Assembly: GCA_023376005.1 (NCBI GenBank)
Contig: CM042145.1
Location: 61,459,228-61,523,227, forward strand
DNA: 64,000 bases
Origin: Doryteuthis pealeii
Taxonomy: Eukaryota; Mollusca; Cephalopoda; Myopsida; Loliginidae
Direction of reading: 5' to 3'
Shown here: piece after piece, positions 9,922 to 20,567 of the stretch
Layout: each line of letters opens with the position of its first letter
Numbering within the stretch: position 1 is the stretch's first letter
Notes under the pieces: generated by a model
Seen by the model: only the letters and a program-made list of their open reading frames with translations
Told to the model about the DNA's origin: nothing
Databases searched by the model: none
Made by a program: the position numbers and the translations under genes

Positions 9922-10172
9922 GTTAAGTCGTCGGGACGGCCTAAAGTCGGTATCAGCCAATCAGCGAGGGAGTCTATCCCCTTTTCACTGGCGCTAGACG
10001 AAGGAAATTGTTTTTTGCGTCTGAGGTGGAGCGCCAGAACTACCATCAGCTCCTTACCTTACCGCACAGATCCCTGTGCTACTCATACGCTGAGTTGGTG
10101 AGGGCCAGTATCGAACTAGGAACCTTGTGGTTTCTAGCCGAACGCTCTACCGACTGAGCTAACCCGGCCCTA
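9922..10172 (-). mobile_element. SINE-A, near full length
   Basis: Reads tail to head on the plus strand: GTCGTCGGGACGGCCTAAAG, GAGGGAGTCTATCCCC, GACGAAGGAAATTG, then the complement of the tRNA-like head, with box B (GGTATCGAACTAGG) and box A (CTACCGACTGAGCTAA). A Pol III-type tRNA-derived SINE. Confidence 0.85.
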
Positions 10173-10244
10173 TGTACATTATAGTCCCCTCTTATTGGTA
10201 CTTAAGAAAGTCGGCAGATTTTAATCTATATATTAATATTCGTG

Positions 10245-10758
10245 TTCCTTAATTGTACAACCGTTATCAACTTTCAATACCCTCTGCTTAAAAATGAGAC
10301 CATCCTAAACGTCCAAAATGAAATGCAAAAATAAACTTGATTCATATTATAGTCGATAGCTAGAGTAAACGGTTGAAATATCTATATAGTAATACTCGTC
10401 TTCCTCAAAAGGACGACCGTTATCATCTTGCAACACCCTCTGGTTAAAAATCCAAATCATCCAAGATGAAATTCAAAACTGTAAATCTGATTATCTGGTG
10501 TTGCTTATCCGCTGAATTCTTTTTATGTGTCGTCACTTCAGCTAAATAATGGACGTTTCCGTTTTTATTACAAAGAAAGGAAAGAAAAAATCTTTGGATT
10601 TCAACCGAACACAATGAAAAGGAAGGAAAGGAAAGAGATTTAAATGAAGATTATTATACTTTTGACATATTGAACTATTTTGCAATAGCTCTTAAGTGAA
10701 TATATCAAAAGTTTTAATAATTAAATGATCATACTGTGGTATATCCACAGGTCCTGTT
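10245..10758 (-). mobile_element. G element, near full length
   Basis: On the minus strand it begins at CAGGACCTGTGGATATACCA, continues through GTTTACTTAAG-like GCTATTGC and ATAATCTTCATTTA, and ends in a tail (GGATAAGCAACACCAGATAA) that is duplicated in tandem at 10250-10500. Other copies: 24493-24735, 29535-29870, 38320-38720, 63416-64000. No frame or terminal repeats; class unknown. Confidence 0.65.
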
Positions 10759-10759
10759 A

Positions 10760-11057
10760 GTTTATATAAAAGAAATTTTATATGCCTGTATGTTTGTTTT
10801 TTACAACGAACGAACGCATAAATGAAAATTAGGGGCGACCAGCAAAGACCAATATTCAATAAAATCCACACAGATGGCGTTAAAAACCTTTTAACCCACC
10901 GATGTCTCATGTGAATGCCAGTCCTGAAGATGTTGATGTGCCGGTGCTCTGTTGCTTACTCTTGGTCCTCTTTTCTCCATGGTGTTGCGCCAGTGTGAAT
11001 TCGGGCATGAATAGCCCGTTATGGAGAGCCTGCCACCACCAAAGGCGGTCCTGAGCT
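10760..11057. other. Unassigned sequence
   Basis: No feature seen except the sequence leading into the microsatellite. Confidence 0.5.
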
Positions 11058-11087
11058 TTCTTATCTCTATCTATCTCTATCTCTCTA

Positions 11088-11120
<33 letters not shown>

Positions 11121-11889
11121 ATCTCTCTCTCTCTCTATCTCTCTCTCTCTATCTCTCTATCTATCTATCTATCTCTCTCTATCTATCTATCTCTCTCTAT
11201 CTATCTATCTCTATCTATCTATCTATCTCTATCTATCTCTATCTCTATCTATCTATCTCTATCTCTCTCTATCTATCTATCTCTATCTATCTATCTATCT
11301 ATCTCTATCTCTCTCTATCTATCTCTCTCTATCTATCTCTCTCTATCTATCTCTCTCTATCTATCTCTCTCTATCTCTCTCTATCTATCTCTCTCTCTAT
11401 CTATCTCTCTCTATCTATCTCTCTCTATCTATCTCTATCTATCTATCTCTATCTATCTATCTCTATCTATCTATCTATCTCTATATCTCTATCTATCTAT
11501 CTATCTCTATCTATCTCTATATCTCTATCTATCTCTATATCTCTATCTATCTCTATATCTCTATCTATCTCTATCTCTATCTCTATCTATCTCTATCTAT
11601 CTCTATCTCTATCTATCTCTATCTATATCTATATCTCTATATCTCTATATCTATCTATATCTCTATCTCTATATATCTATCTCTCTCTATCTATCTATCT
11701 CTCTCTATCTATCTATCTCTCTCTATCTATCTCTCTCTCTATATATATATCTCTATATATATCTCTCTCTCTATCTATCTCTCTCTATCTCTCTCTATCT
11801 ATCTATCTCTATATATATATATCTCTATATATCTCTCTCTATATATATCTCTCTCTATATATCTCTCTCTCTATCTCTCTCTCTCTCTA

Positions 11890-11920
<31 letters not shown>

Positions 11921-11921
11921 A

Positions 11922-11982
<61 letters not shown>

Positions 11983-12070
11983 ATCTCTATCTATCTCTAT
12001 CTATCTCTCTCTATCTCTATCTCTATCACTCTACCTATCTCTCTACATATCTCTCTCTACCTATCTCTGT
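11058..12070 (+). repeat. 1-kb (TATC)n/(CT)n compound microsatellite
   Basis: Almost pure CTAT and CT units for about 1,000 bp. The 357-codon frame through it (Ser/Leu/Ile/Tyr only) is a translation artefact of a stop-free pyrimidine repeat. Confidence 0.97.
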
Positions 12071-12448
12071 AAAGATTTATTTTTAACTTTATAAATCCCA
12101 GACAACGCCGGTAGCTCTGTTAGTATTTAATAATTTTGAAATAGGATCAAAAACATTTTGTTCTGTATATTTTTCTTTTTCTAGTTTAGTTTAGCTTCAA
12201 TATTTCCTGAATTTGAAACTAACCTAAATGTAAAACAAAAGTAAAGGTAAAACACCATTCCTCTGCCGACACTCAAAGACGCAAATTCACGGATATTGAA
12301 TTTCTCTTACATGAATTTTAGAAAAGAAATTATCACACTTTTACATGTACTTACATATTGGATCATGTTACCATAGCAACAGTTTATTATTTCTTCATTT
12401 GCACCTCTCTTTACAATATGATACATTGGTGACATCCAAAAGTGTCGT
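12070..12448. other. Unassigned AT-rich sequence
   Basis: No gene or known repeat seen. Confidence 0.5.
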
Positions 12449-12449
12449 C

Positions 12450-12521
<72 letters not shown>
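12449..12521 (+). repeat. (CA)n then (TA)n microsatellite
   Basis: CACACA followed by TATATA; it forms the left border of the large palindrome at 12525. Confidence 0.95.
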
Positions 12522-12522
<1 letters not shown>

Positions 12523-12568
12523 AAGAAAATTTGAAAAAACAAGTATTCCGAAATTGGGATGAATTTAA

Positions 12569-12618
12569 TAATCGATGTTTAAAACATTTCGGTTACATTG
12601 AACCTTCATCAGGATGTC
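12569..12618 (-). ncRNA. Hammerhead ribozyme, minus-strand copy
   Basis: Minus strand: CTGATGA (12606-12612), stem II GGUU/AACC with loop CAAUGU, GAAA, stem III AUGUUU/AAACAU, then C17. Core complete; stem I only 3 bp by eye (AUC/GAU). Confidence 0.6.
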
Positions 12619-12827
12619 TCTTGGGGTGAAGAAAATGATGGATGTTTTTATATGTGACAGGAATGAAAATCTTTTTAGTTATGTAACTGTATTTGATCAG
12701 CGTTTTAATTTTGAAAGGCAAGTCGCGATCTACTCACGCGAAGGTGTCATGACGCGTGACGCCACTCGAAAGAAATGCAAAAGACGAGAAAAAGTATTAA
12801 TGGACTGATTATTTTTAAGAGAACATA

Positions 12828-13075
12828 GGGAAACAAAGTGGAATGATAACTAAATAAATAATTAAATGAAGCCTGGTATTTAGTAATTATTTAACACTAT
12901 TTAACTAGAAACGGAGATATAATAAATAATACATGTCGGTTATTAAGGGAACAAAGTGGGAATGATAACTAAATAAATAATTAAATGAAGCCTGGTATTT
13001 TGTAATTGTTTAACACTTTTAGCTAAAAACGGAGATATATTGAAAAAACCATGTCGGTTATTAAGAGAGGGTAAA
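12828..13075 (+). repeat. Two tandem ~125-bp units inside the left palindrome arm
   Basis: Both units contain TGATAACTAAATAAATAATT, AATGAAGCCTGGTATTT and CATGTCGGTTATTAAG. The same pair is present inverted at 13215-13470. Confidence 0.85.
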
Positions 13076-13675
13076 TGCGAAATTGCACAGGCTTCAAAAA
13101 TCTGTCGTAGTCTTTTGTTGTGAATATGGGCTAATATTGTGGCATCATATTACAATATTAGCCCATATTCACAACAAAAGACTACGACAGATTTTTGAAG
13201 CCTGTGCAATTTCGCATTTACCCTCTCTTAATAACCGACATGGTTTTTTCAATATATCTCCGTTTTTAGCTAAAATAGTGTTAAACAATTACAAAATACC
13301 AGGCTTCATTTAATTATTTATTTAGTTATCATTCCCACTTTGTTCCCTTAATAACCGACATGTATTATTTATTATATCTCCGTTTCTAGTTAAATAGTGT
13401 TAAATAATTACTAAATACCAGGCTTCATTTAATTATTTATTTAGTTATCATTCCCACTTTGTTTCCCTATGTTCTCTTAAAAATAATCAGTCCATTAATA
13501 CTTTTCTCGTCTTTTGCATTTCTTTCGAGTGGCGTCACGCGTCATGACACCTTCGCGTGAGTAGATCGCGACTTGCCTTTCAAATTAAAACGCTGATCAA
13601 ATACAGTTACATAACTAAAAAGATTTTCATCTCCTGTCACATATAAAAACATCCATCATTTTCTTCACCCCAAGA

Positions 13676-13726
13676 GACATCCTGATGAAGGTTCAATGTA
13701 ACCGAAATGTTTTAAACATCGATTAT
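13676..13726 (+). ncRNA. Hammerhead ribozyme, plus-strand copy
   Basis: CTGATGA 13682-13688, stem II GGUU/AACC, GAAA 13704-13707, stem III 13707-13719 (5-6 bp), C17 at 13720, predicted cut 13720/13721. Stem I AUC/GAU is short. The known class is type I hammerheads of Penelope-like elements and retrozymes. Confidence 0.6.
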
Positions 13727-13775
13727 TAAATTCATCCCAATTTCGGAATACTTGTTTTTTCAAATTTTCTTTATA

Positions 13776-13805
13776 TTGTCGGATTTAATTTCCATATTTA
13801 CTCCC
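13776..13805 (+). other. Shared terminal motif TTGTCGGATT...CTCCCATA
   Basis: The same end sequence borders the units at 6546, 63353 and (complement) 58360. It may mark one end of a mobile unit. Confidence 0.5.
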
Positions 13806-13837
<32 letters not shown>

Positions 13838-13918
13838 AATATGAAAAATGTTTGCATACAAAAGTGTTCAATGCTAAATTGGCTGAGCAGGTGTAAAACG
13901 TCAAACAATATTATGGTA

Positions 13919-13921
<3 letters not shown>

Positions 13922-13979
<58 letters not shown>
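13922..13979. repeat. (TA)n microsatellite
   Basis: 29 TA units, pure. The frame across it is an artefact. Confidence 0.97.
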
Positions 13980-13983
<4 letters not shown>

Positions 13984-14064
13984 AAACTTTGTAGATAAAT
14001 GTTTCAATCCAATCCACGGTTGTGGGGATTCTCGGCATACATTGAATGATACGAATAAAAGGGG

Positions 14065-14250
14065 AATTTTCTTCTCTTAGACTAGTTACCTAACCAAGGC
14101 TAAAGAACCCAGTCTGCCCTACTATTTACCCATAGCTGGGGCTGGAGAAGAAAAAGATTGATGCTTTTTCCAAAAAGCATTAACATGAAACAAACTTCGT
14201 CCAGAGTTTGAATTCGGGTCGCTGAATCCATTTCCTACCACGATAAACGT
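14065..14250 (-). mobile_element. SINE-B, partial
   Basis: Complement of the SINE-B body: CTAGTTACCTAACCAAGGCT, then AGTCTGCCCTACTATTTACC and CATAGCTGG. The head is diverged. Confidence 0.65.
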
Positions 14251-14322
14251 TACGATAAGTGCGCTTCCTGTGTGGCCGCGTCTTTTGACTTTTCTCTCTT
14301 GATTTTTTTTTCTTTACAATTT

Positions 14323-14324
<2 letters not shown>

Positions 14325-14385
<61 letters not shown>

Positions 14386-14415
14386 GCCTTCTCTTTCCTG
14401 TACGTTATATTGTAT

Positions 14416-14459
<44 letters not shown>

Positions 14460-14489
14460 CTTCTCTTTCCTGTACGTTATATTGTATCT

Positions 14490-14532
<43 letters not shown>

Positions 14533-14564
14533 GCCTTCTCTTTCCTGTACGTTATATTGTATCT

Positions 14565-14625
<61 letters not shown>
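14325..14625 (+). repeat. (CT)n interleaved with a ~45-bp spacer, 3 copies
   Basis: CT tracts alternate with GCCTTCTCTTTCCTGTACG followed by TTATATTGTATCTTC, a higher-order tandem repeat of about 80-95 bp. The 294-codon frame across it is an artefact up to at least codon 120; its later part (14640-15156) has no domain I know. Confidence 0.9.
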
Positions 14626-14628
<3 letters not shown>

Positions 14629-14639
14629 GTTTTTCATAC

Positions 14640-15180
14640 ACCCGTTTACCCTATCAACACCTACGTTCTGCAAACTCTAACCCCCCCACTCCCCTGTTCT
14701 CTCTGTCTTTGTAAACCATGTCCCAGCTCTTATTCACTTAGGATCAATATGCTCAAGAGTTACCTCCCTTTTACGTTGCTCTTCCTTTTCTCTTCACTCA
14801 CCTTTTTCAACTGTATTGTATTAGATCATCTTTACATTCTTTGCACGTTTCATGTCACTTCCTCCCAAGTGCAGTTTGAAAAGAAGAGGCTGCCATTGCT
14901 GCCGTCAAATCAAGAAAAGAAAAACGAAGAAAAAAAGCCCGGAACTGATTCATTTCGAGGCCAAATGAAATGGAAGCTTGCCTATTTATCTCCCCTGAAG
15001 CAATTGAGACTTGTATTGATATTCTTTCCAAATCCAACACGTGACCGTCCGATTGCACGGGAAAAACTTCTGAAATTCAGAGCAAACGAGAAGAATGAAA
15101 ATACCGCACAAAGACTGGATGCGAGGAAAGACAGAAGGAACGAGAAAGGAAGATAAGAATGTACATACTACAAAAAGGCA
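14640..15180. other. Unassigned sequence upstream of minisatellite
   Basis: An open frame continues here, but its composition (Lys/Arg/Glu rich toward the end) merges into the purine-rich minisatellite. I do not call a gene. Confidence 0.4.
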
Positions 15181-16170
15181 GTTGAGTGAAAGAAGAAATG
15201 AGAAGAATGAAAATTACTATACAATGACTGAGTGGAATGAAAGACAATGTTAGAAAGGAAAGAGAATGGAAGGAATTATAAGAATGAAAATACTACACAA
15301 ACAATGAGTGGAATGAAAGATAGAGGGTTAGAAAGAAAAAGAAAGAAAAAAGGAAAGAATGGAAGGAATTATAAGAATGAAAATACTACACAGACAATGA
15401 GTGGAATGAAAGAAGAGGGTAAGAAAGAAAAAGGAAAGAATGGAAGGAATTATAAGAATGAAAATACTACACAAACAATGAGTGGAATGAAAGATAGAGG
15501 GTTAGAAAGAAAAAGAAGAAAAAGGAAAGAATGGAAGGAATTATAAGAATGAAAATACTACACAGACAATGAGTGGAATGAAGATAGAGGGTTAGAAAGA
15601 AAAAGAAAGAAAAAAGGAAAGAATGGAAGGAATTATAAGAATGAAAATACTACACAAACAATGAGTGGAATGAAAGATAGAGGGTTAGAAAGAAAAAGAA
15701 AGAAAAAAGGAAAGAGAATAGAAGGAATTATAAGAATGAAAATACTACACAATGAGTGGAATGAAAGATAGAGGGTTAGAAAGAAAAAGAAAGAAAAAAG
15801 GAAAGAATGGAAGGAATTATAAGAATGAAAATACTACACAAACAATGAGTGGAATGAAAGATAGAGGGTTAGAAAGAAAAAGAAAGAAAAAAGGAAAGAG
15901 AATAGAAGGAATTATAAGAATGAAAATACTACACAATGAGTGGAATGAAAGATAGAGGGTTAGAAAGAAAGAAAAAAGGAAAGAGAATGGAAGGAATTAT
16001 AAGAATGAATATACTACATAAACAATGGGTGGAATGAAAGATAGAGGGTTAGAAAGAAAAAAGAAAGAAACGAGAAGAATAAAAATACTTTTCAAAAACA
16101 GGAATGAAAGAAAGAAAGAAGGTTAAAAAGAAAGAGCAGGGGAAATATAAAAAAGAATGAAAATACTACA
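15180..16170 (+). repeat. Purine-rich minisatellite, unit ~90-105 bp, about 9-10 copies
   Basis: Unit: GGAAGGAATTATAAGAATGA, AAATACTACACAAACAATGA, GTGGAATGAAAGATAGAGGG, TTAGAAAGAAAAAGAAAG. Length varies through the (GAAA)n part. Copies decay outward at both ends. Frames at 15247-15955 are repeat translations. Confidence 0.95.
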
Positions 16171-16287
16171 CAAAGTCTGAATGGAATATTAATTTTGAAA
16201 TCGCCAAAGAATAAAAACGAAATCGATTGTTACGGAAAAGAGAAAGTCAGACAGTCTGAAAAGAAAGAACAAATATCAAGAAGGGTT

Positions 16288-16405
16288 AATGGTCAAGTCA
16301 CACTGAAAATACCGGTTCTCGCTAGATCAACGAAGTTAAGCAGTGATGTGTCTGTTCAATACTTAGATGGGTGACCATTTAAACAATGGCAGATACTGTA
16401 ACATA
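16288..16405 (+). rRNA. 5S rRNA-like sequence (pseudogene or 5S-derived SINE)
   Basis: Matches animal 5S rRNA through ACCGGTTCTCG, then GATCAACGAAGTTAAGCAG (box A region) and ACTTAGATGGGTGACC (box C). The middle of the molecule has substitutions (AGTGATGTGTCTGTTCAAT) and the 3' third diverges after GTGACC, so it is not a functional gene. No T-run terminator at the expected place. Could be the head of a SINE3-type element. Confidence 0.75.
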
Positions 16406-16639
16406 AGTTGGTATCCTTCCGTCTGCTAAAGACGATGGCGTAGTGACCAATTTTTTTCTTAACTGCATATGCGCGAATAGTTGAACAGGCTAATTTTGAG
16501 GAGCCTTCAACTAATTCACTATACAGTATGTTTTTGGAGATGCGGCCTTTATCCATCCACCTGACATGACGAAGCTAGCGCAGGCGCCTCTCACGGATAA
16601 TGGCGAACATGCTGTTCATAAGGAATATCAAAAATGATT

Positions 16640-16712
16640 TAATTCAGCATTAAATGACCCGACAAGGATTGATATGCCGTAAAACAAAAGATAACTAACC
16701 AACTAAGATGTA
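16640..16712 (+). mobile_element. ED element 3' fragment
   Basis: AGCATTAAATGACCCGACAA then GATTGATATGCCGTAAAACA, the end of the D part. Confidence 0.65.
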
Positions 16713-16765
16713 ATTCAGATTTTCTGAATAGACAAGATATAAATACAAAGGAAATAGACGTATAC

Positions 16766-17539
16766 TAGGTACCACCAAAATAGGTCACGTGATCAGTTGA
16801 GGCCTTATTGAAGGAAGAAATGTAAATATTTAACTTTTTTTAAAATCTCACCAAAAATAAATAACGAACATAAAGAGTTATTATAAAGAAAAATAGTTGA
16901 TTCAAAGATCAGATTATCCGATTGGGGAAATATTACTCACTGTCATCTTGAAAAATAAGTAAAACAGTCCGTTTTTGGGGGTTTTTTTACAACACGGTCA
17001 GTTTCTTTATTGATATTTTTAGCTGAATTATGTATTCATGGTTCTTTTACTAAAAATAAACTGACATAATTATTCCGATTCTTATTTTATAGAAAAAAAG
17101 TAAAAATCCTTTTTTGTTGATTCATATTTCATAAAATAGGGGGGATAGACCTCCTAAAAACATTTCCTCAAATATATTTTAGGAAAAAATTACTTTAGAC
17201 ATATTTTCATTAAATGCTAAGGAATTATGGAAATGTTCGTGAAAATCAGACCATTAATTAATTTTACATAGAATTTTTTAAAATCCTCTAGTCATAACTT
17301 GTTTTTGGCCACGTTAAATTTCAATTGATTTTACGGTGCAAAAATGTAAACATTGTTTTTCGTTTATAATTTTCATTATTTCTGTAAGCTGAAAAAAAAT
17401 TAATAATCATCAGGAGTTTGTTTAATGTTTCGTCTTTTGAATGGACAAATTTTTTTAAAGATAATATTAACCTTTATTCGTGTTTTATTATGTTCAATAT
17501 AGAGGGAGAAAATTTCACAGGGAAAATTGGTGGTACCTA
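16766..17539. mobile_element. Non-autonomous hAT-like element with 8-bp target duplication
   Basis: Ends are perfect 13-bp inverted repeats TAGGTACCACCAA, and the element is bordered on both sides by ACGTATAC (16758-16765 and 17540-17547). An 8-bp duplication with ends starting TA fits hAT elements. The 774-bp interior is AT-rich and carries no transposase frame. Confidence 0.85.
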
Positions 17540-17915
17540 ACGTATACAAATGTCTCATCTTTGAACAGTTGAAAGTCGACAGTTTAAGAAAAAGATAATG
17601 GAGGCGCGATTTTGGTCAGAATTTCTATAAGACATGAAAGTGAGATGAATAATTACTCAAAGGTGACAGAATAAATTAGATGAAGAAATTGGTCAGGCTC
17701 CATGTAGAAGGAAGATGATCATTTCACAGAATACAAAATTTAAATTGCAGAGGAAACCAACAGAAGGTTTTATGCAATACGTCGATATAAGGTGAGGACA
17801 ATTGTATGAAGAGAATACAAAGAAACACAGCTATTATTGAAAATGGAGGAGATAGTTTTTTAAAAAAATGATACTTGACTACAATACTGTAATATGGTGG
17901 CCATCACCAGTGAAC
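17540..17915. other. Unassigned sequence
   Basis: No gene or repeat recognised between the hAT-like element and the minisatellite. Confidence 0.5.
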
Positions 17916-17916
17916 C

Positions 17917-18465
17917 TGATGCCCGGCTGTGTGACTACCTCTCACCGACAAGTGGACCTGATGCCCGGCTGTGTGACTACCTCTCACCGACAAGTGGACC
18001 TGGTGCCCGGCTGTGTGACTACCTCTCACCGACAAGTGGACCTGGTGCCCGGCTGTGTGACTACCTCTCACCGACAAGTGGACCTGGTGCCCGGCTGTGT
18101 GACTACCTCTCACCGACAAGTGGACCTGGTGCCCGGCTGTGTGACTACCTCTCACCGACAAGTGGACCTGGTGCCCGGCTGTGTGACTACCTCTGACTGT
18201 GTGACTACCTCTCACCGACAAGTGGACCTGGTGCCCGGCTGTGTGACTACCTCTCACCGACAAGTGGACTGTGTGACTACCTCTCGGACAAGTGGACCTG
18301 GTGCCCGCTGTGTGACTACCTCTCACCGACAAGTGGACCTGGTGCCCGGCTGTGTGACTACCTCTCACCGACAGTGGACCTGGTGCCCGGCTGTGTGACT
18401 ACCTCTCACCGCCAGTGGATGACCTGGTGCCCGGCTGTGTGACTACCTCACACCGCCAGTGGACC
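17917..18465 (+). repeat. 42-bp minisatellite, about 13 copies
   Basis: Unit GTGGACCTGGTGCCCGGCTG then TGTGACTACCTCTCACCGACAA. Copies are almost identical in the first half and show deletions in the second. Because 42 is divisible by 3, stop-free frames run through it on both strands; none starts from a credible upstream exon. Confidence 0.97.
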
Positions 18466-18920
18466 TCCTCTTCCGGTTTGCTTGTGGTAACGTGAGAAAG
18501 AGTTTAGGAATTAAGATTTTAGTTGGGTGCTGAAACTGATGGTTGCAATGACGATCTGTCCGTTGAAACTAAATTCCAACACGCACGTTTGTTGATTTGG
18601 ATCTTATAAGATAATACAGAGCTCTAAGAAAAAAAAAAAGGTTTTGAGTTCTTTTACTAAAAACAATCAAACGGCTAAGACACAAGACTTCCCAGAATAA
18701 AATCTACCAGACCAGAACCAGATCCAGCAAAGAATAACAGCTACCAGTCCAGAGCAATCCAGATAGCAAGATAGAAGATAACAGATAGACGAAGCCATCT
18801 ACTCATAACTATTGAAGAAGATACACAAAATAAGTATAAAAGAAAATAAGTATATCTGTATAGAACAACGGTTTTACAGGTATGATACACTCTACAATAT
18901 ACGGAGATACGTATATATAA
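18466..18920 (+). mobile_element. LTR-like element H2, partial
   Basis: CTCCTCTTCCGGTTTGC, GTGAGAAAG...TTTTAGTTGGGTGCTGA, CGTTGAAACTAAATTC, CTTATAAGATAA and the downstream CCAGATAGCAAGATAGAAG match pieces at 35165-35290 and 36840-37380. The minisatellite directly upstream seems to have grown out of the 5' part of this element. Confidence 0.55.
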
Positions 18921-19017
18921 AGGTATAGCTATATAACTTTCCAACTGTTCGTTATTTATTTGTGAGAGGATAGAATTATGAAGTTGGCTAAAAGATGGAG
19001 GAAAATTCCGAAACATA

Positions 19018-19207
19018 AGTAAACCTATTATTCATCACAGTTAATATTGAAAATAAAAACAAATGTCTTTTACTTCCGTCTATTGAACTGAACAAACATT
19101 TTTATGTTATTCAAATACATAGATAGTAAGACAATACAAAAATTCAATGAATACTAATTTTTGTACTAATACAAAATTTGGAAATCAAATAAATAAAAGA
19201 TCAAATA
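19018..19207 (+). repeat. Left copy of a 190-bp direct repeat flanking a Helitron
   Basis: TAAGTAAACCTATTATTCAT to AAATAAAAGATCAAATA; about 97 percent identical by eye to 20377-20567. It ends exactly at the Helitron's 5' TC. Confidence 0.9.
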
Positions 19208-20375
19208 TCTTATTATTATAATGGAGATTGTGTGTTTGTCTGTCTGTAACCGAAACTATATCACTACTCAAGTCATAATTCACTTAGATATTTACGTCCC
19301 ATTTTCCATGATTTTATTTTTATTTAAACCTCTATTATTAATAACATTGTTTTACATTATTAATATTGTTGGTCTTATCTACATTTATTTGCCTCATACC
19401 CCACTTGTATGGGTTGGACATAGTCTCGTTTTTATGTGGGACCACCGACAAGCCGAGACTCATGGGTGGCAGGTGGAAAAAATTTCGTCGATCCCGTCGG
19501 CATTCTCTCTCAAGGGGGGGCTCAGGGGCTGGGCAATAAACCCAGTCCAGCCCCTTTAAATCAAGGGGACAGGTATTGCCTGGGGGGACAGCCCCCTAGG
19601 ATCGTTGCTATTAACTTGTAAAGATCCAGAGTCGAAGCCACTGGACCCCCGGCGTTGGCCGGATTTACATGTATTTACCTCTGATTCCACTTATGAGCGC
19701 TGGACACAAGGTCTCGTTTTTATGTGGGCGCACAAAAATTGCGTCGATCCCGTCGGCATTCCCCCCTCAAGGGAGGCGTCTCAGACGCTGGGCAATAAAC
19801 CCAGCCCTGCCCCTTTAAATCAAGGGGGCAGGTATTGCCTGAAGGGATATCCCTCTGGGGTCGACGCTATTAACTTGTAAAGATCCAGGGCCGAAGCCAC
19901 TGGACCCCCACCCCATTGGCCGGATTTAAATACTAATAACATGAAATTGTATTTTTATATACAACAAAATAGCGGTTTACAGTGTGAACAGGAAGGCTAA
20001 TTTGCATATTCATATAAAAAAAATTTGATTTTGATAAATGTGTTTAGTATTATTGATTTCTTATTGTTTGGTTTTATCTTAATGAATACGATCAAACATC
20101 TCTGATAAATCGTAAAAGAAATTCATTAACAAGAATAAATAACTAATTTTATTCATTACTAATTTAACTAAGTAGCTAAATTAGGAAAAATTAGCAATGA
20201 AAGACGGGGGGATGGAAGAGTAAGTTTCAATTGTTCTATTTTTTTTTATTATACCCCCCTCTGTTTCAAATCTTTTCATCTGTATTCTTATTTAGTTTCA
20301 TTAGACTTTCTAATCTAATATTTTATTACATAAGAAGTTAAATACTTACACCCGGATGGTGTATATATTTGCTAG
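19208..20375 (+). mobile_element. Helitron subfamily I with nested C-element dimer
   Basis: Starts TCTTATTATTATAATGGAGA; ends with hairpin ACACCCGGATGGTGT, then ATATATTTG and CTAG. The body matches 8661-9292 except for an insertion at 19385-19930. Confidence 0.85.
19385..19930 (+). mobile_element. C element, tandem dimer, inside the Helitron
   Basis: Two ~270-bp copies in a row, each with TTGCCTC/TTACCTC...CCCACTT or CCACTTATG, CGTTTTTATGTGGG, GATCCCGTCGGCATTC, AATAAACCCAG, CCCTTTAAATCAAGGGG and AAGCCACTGGACCCCC. Both end GGCCGGATTTA. Frames here are short and unrelated. Confidence 0.8.
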
Positions 20376-20376
20376 T

Positions 20377-20567
20377 ATAAGTAAAACTGTTATTCATCCC
20401 AGTTAATATTGAAAATAAAAACAAATGTCTTTTTACTTCCGTCTATTGAACTGAACAAACATTTTTATGTTATTCAAATACATAGATAGTAAGACAATAC
20501 AAAAATTCAATGAATACTAATTTTTGTACTAATACAAAATTTGGAAATCAAATAAATAAAAGATCAA
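20377..20567 (+). repeat. Right copy of the 190-bp direct repeat
   Basis: Begins one or two bases after the Helitron's CTAG and ends ...AAAGATCAAATA followed by TAATGAATATAATTG. See the finding on long flanking duplications. Confidence 0.9.

Larger units (their letters stand above)
12525..13775. repeat. 1.25-kb near-perfect palindrome with hammerheads in both arms
   Basis: Two arms of about 620 bp meet at about 13146 with only a few mismatches (for example AATGAAAATC versus its complement with one change). Each arm carries an outer hammerhead motif, a middle unique part and two tandem ~125-bp units. (TA)n borders both sides (12472-12521 and 13806-13830). Frames inside read through both arms and are not convincing genes. 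Confidence 0.9.

Noticed and set aside
11021..12094. 357-codon open frame
   Set aside because: It translates a pure CTAT/CT microsatellite; only Ser, Leu, Ile, Tyr appear for over 300 codons.
14272..15156. 294-codon open frame
   Set aside because: First half is (CT)n with a tandem spacer; the later half merges into a purine-rich minisatellite and shows no domain.
15247..15955. Lys/Arg-rich repeat proteins
   Set aside because: Translations of the purine-rich minisatellite with indels that break the frame between units.
17868..18398. Cys/Thr-rich repeat protein
   Set aside because: Frame arises from a 42-bp minisatellite, equally open on the other strand; no exon context.
17917..18465. CRISPR array
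   Set aside because: Units are contiguous with no unique spacers, and the context is an animal genome.
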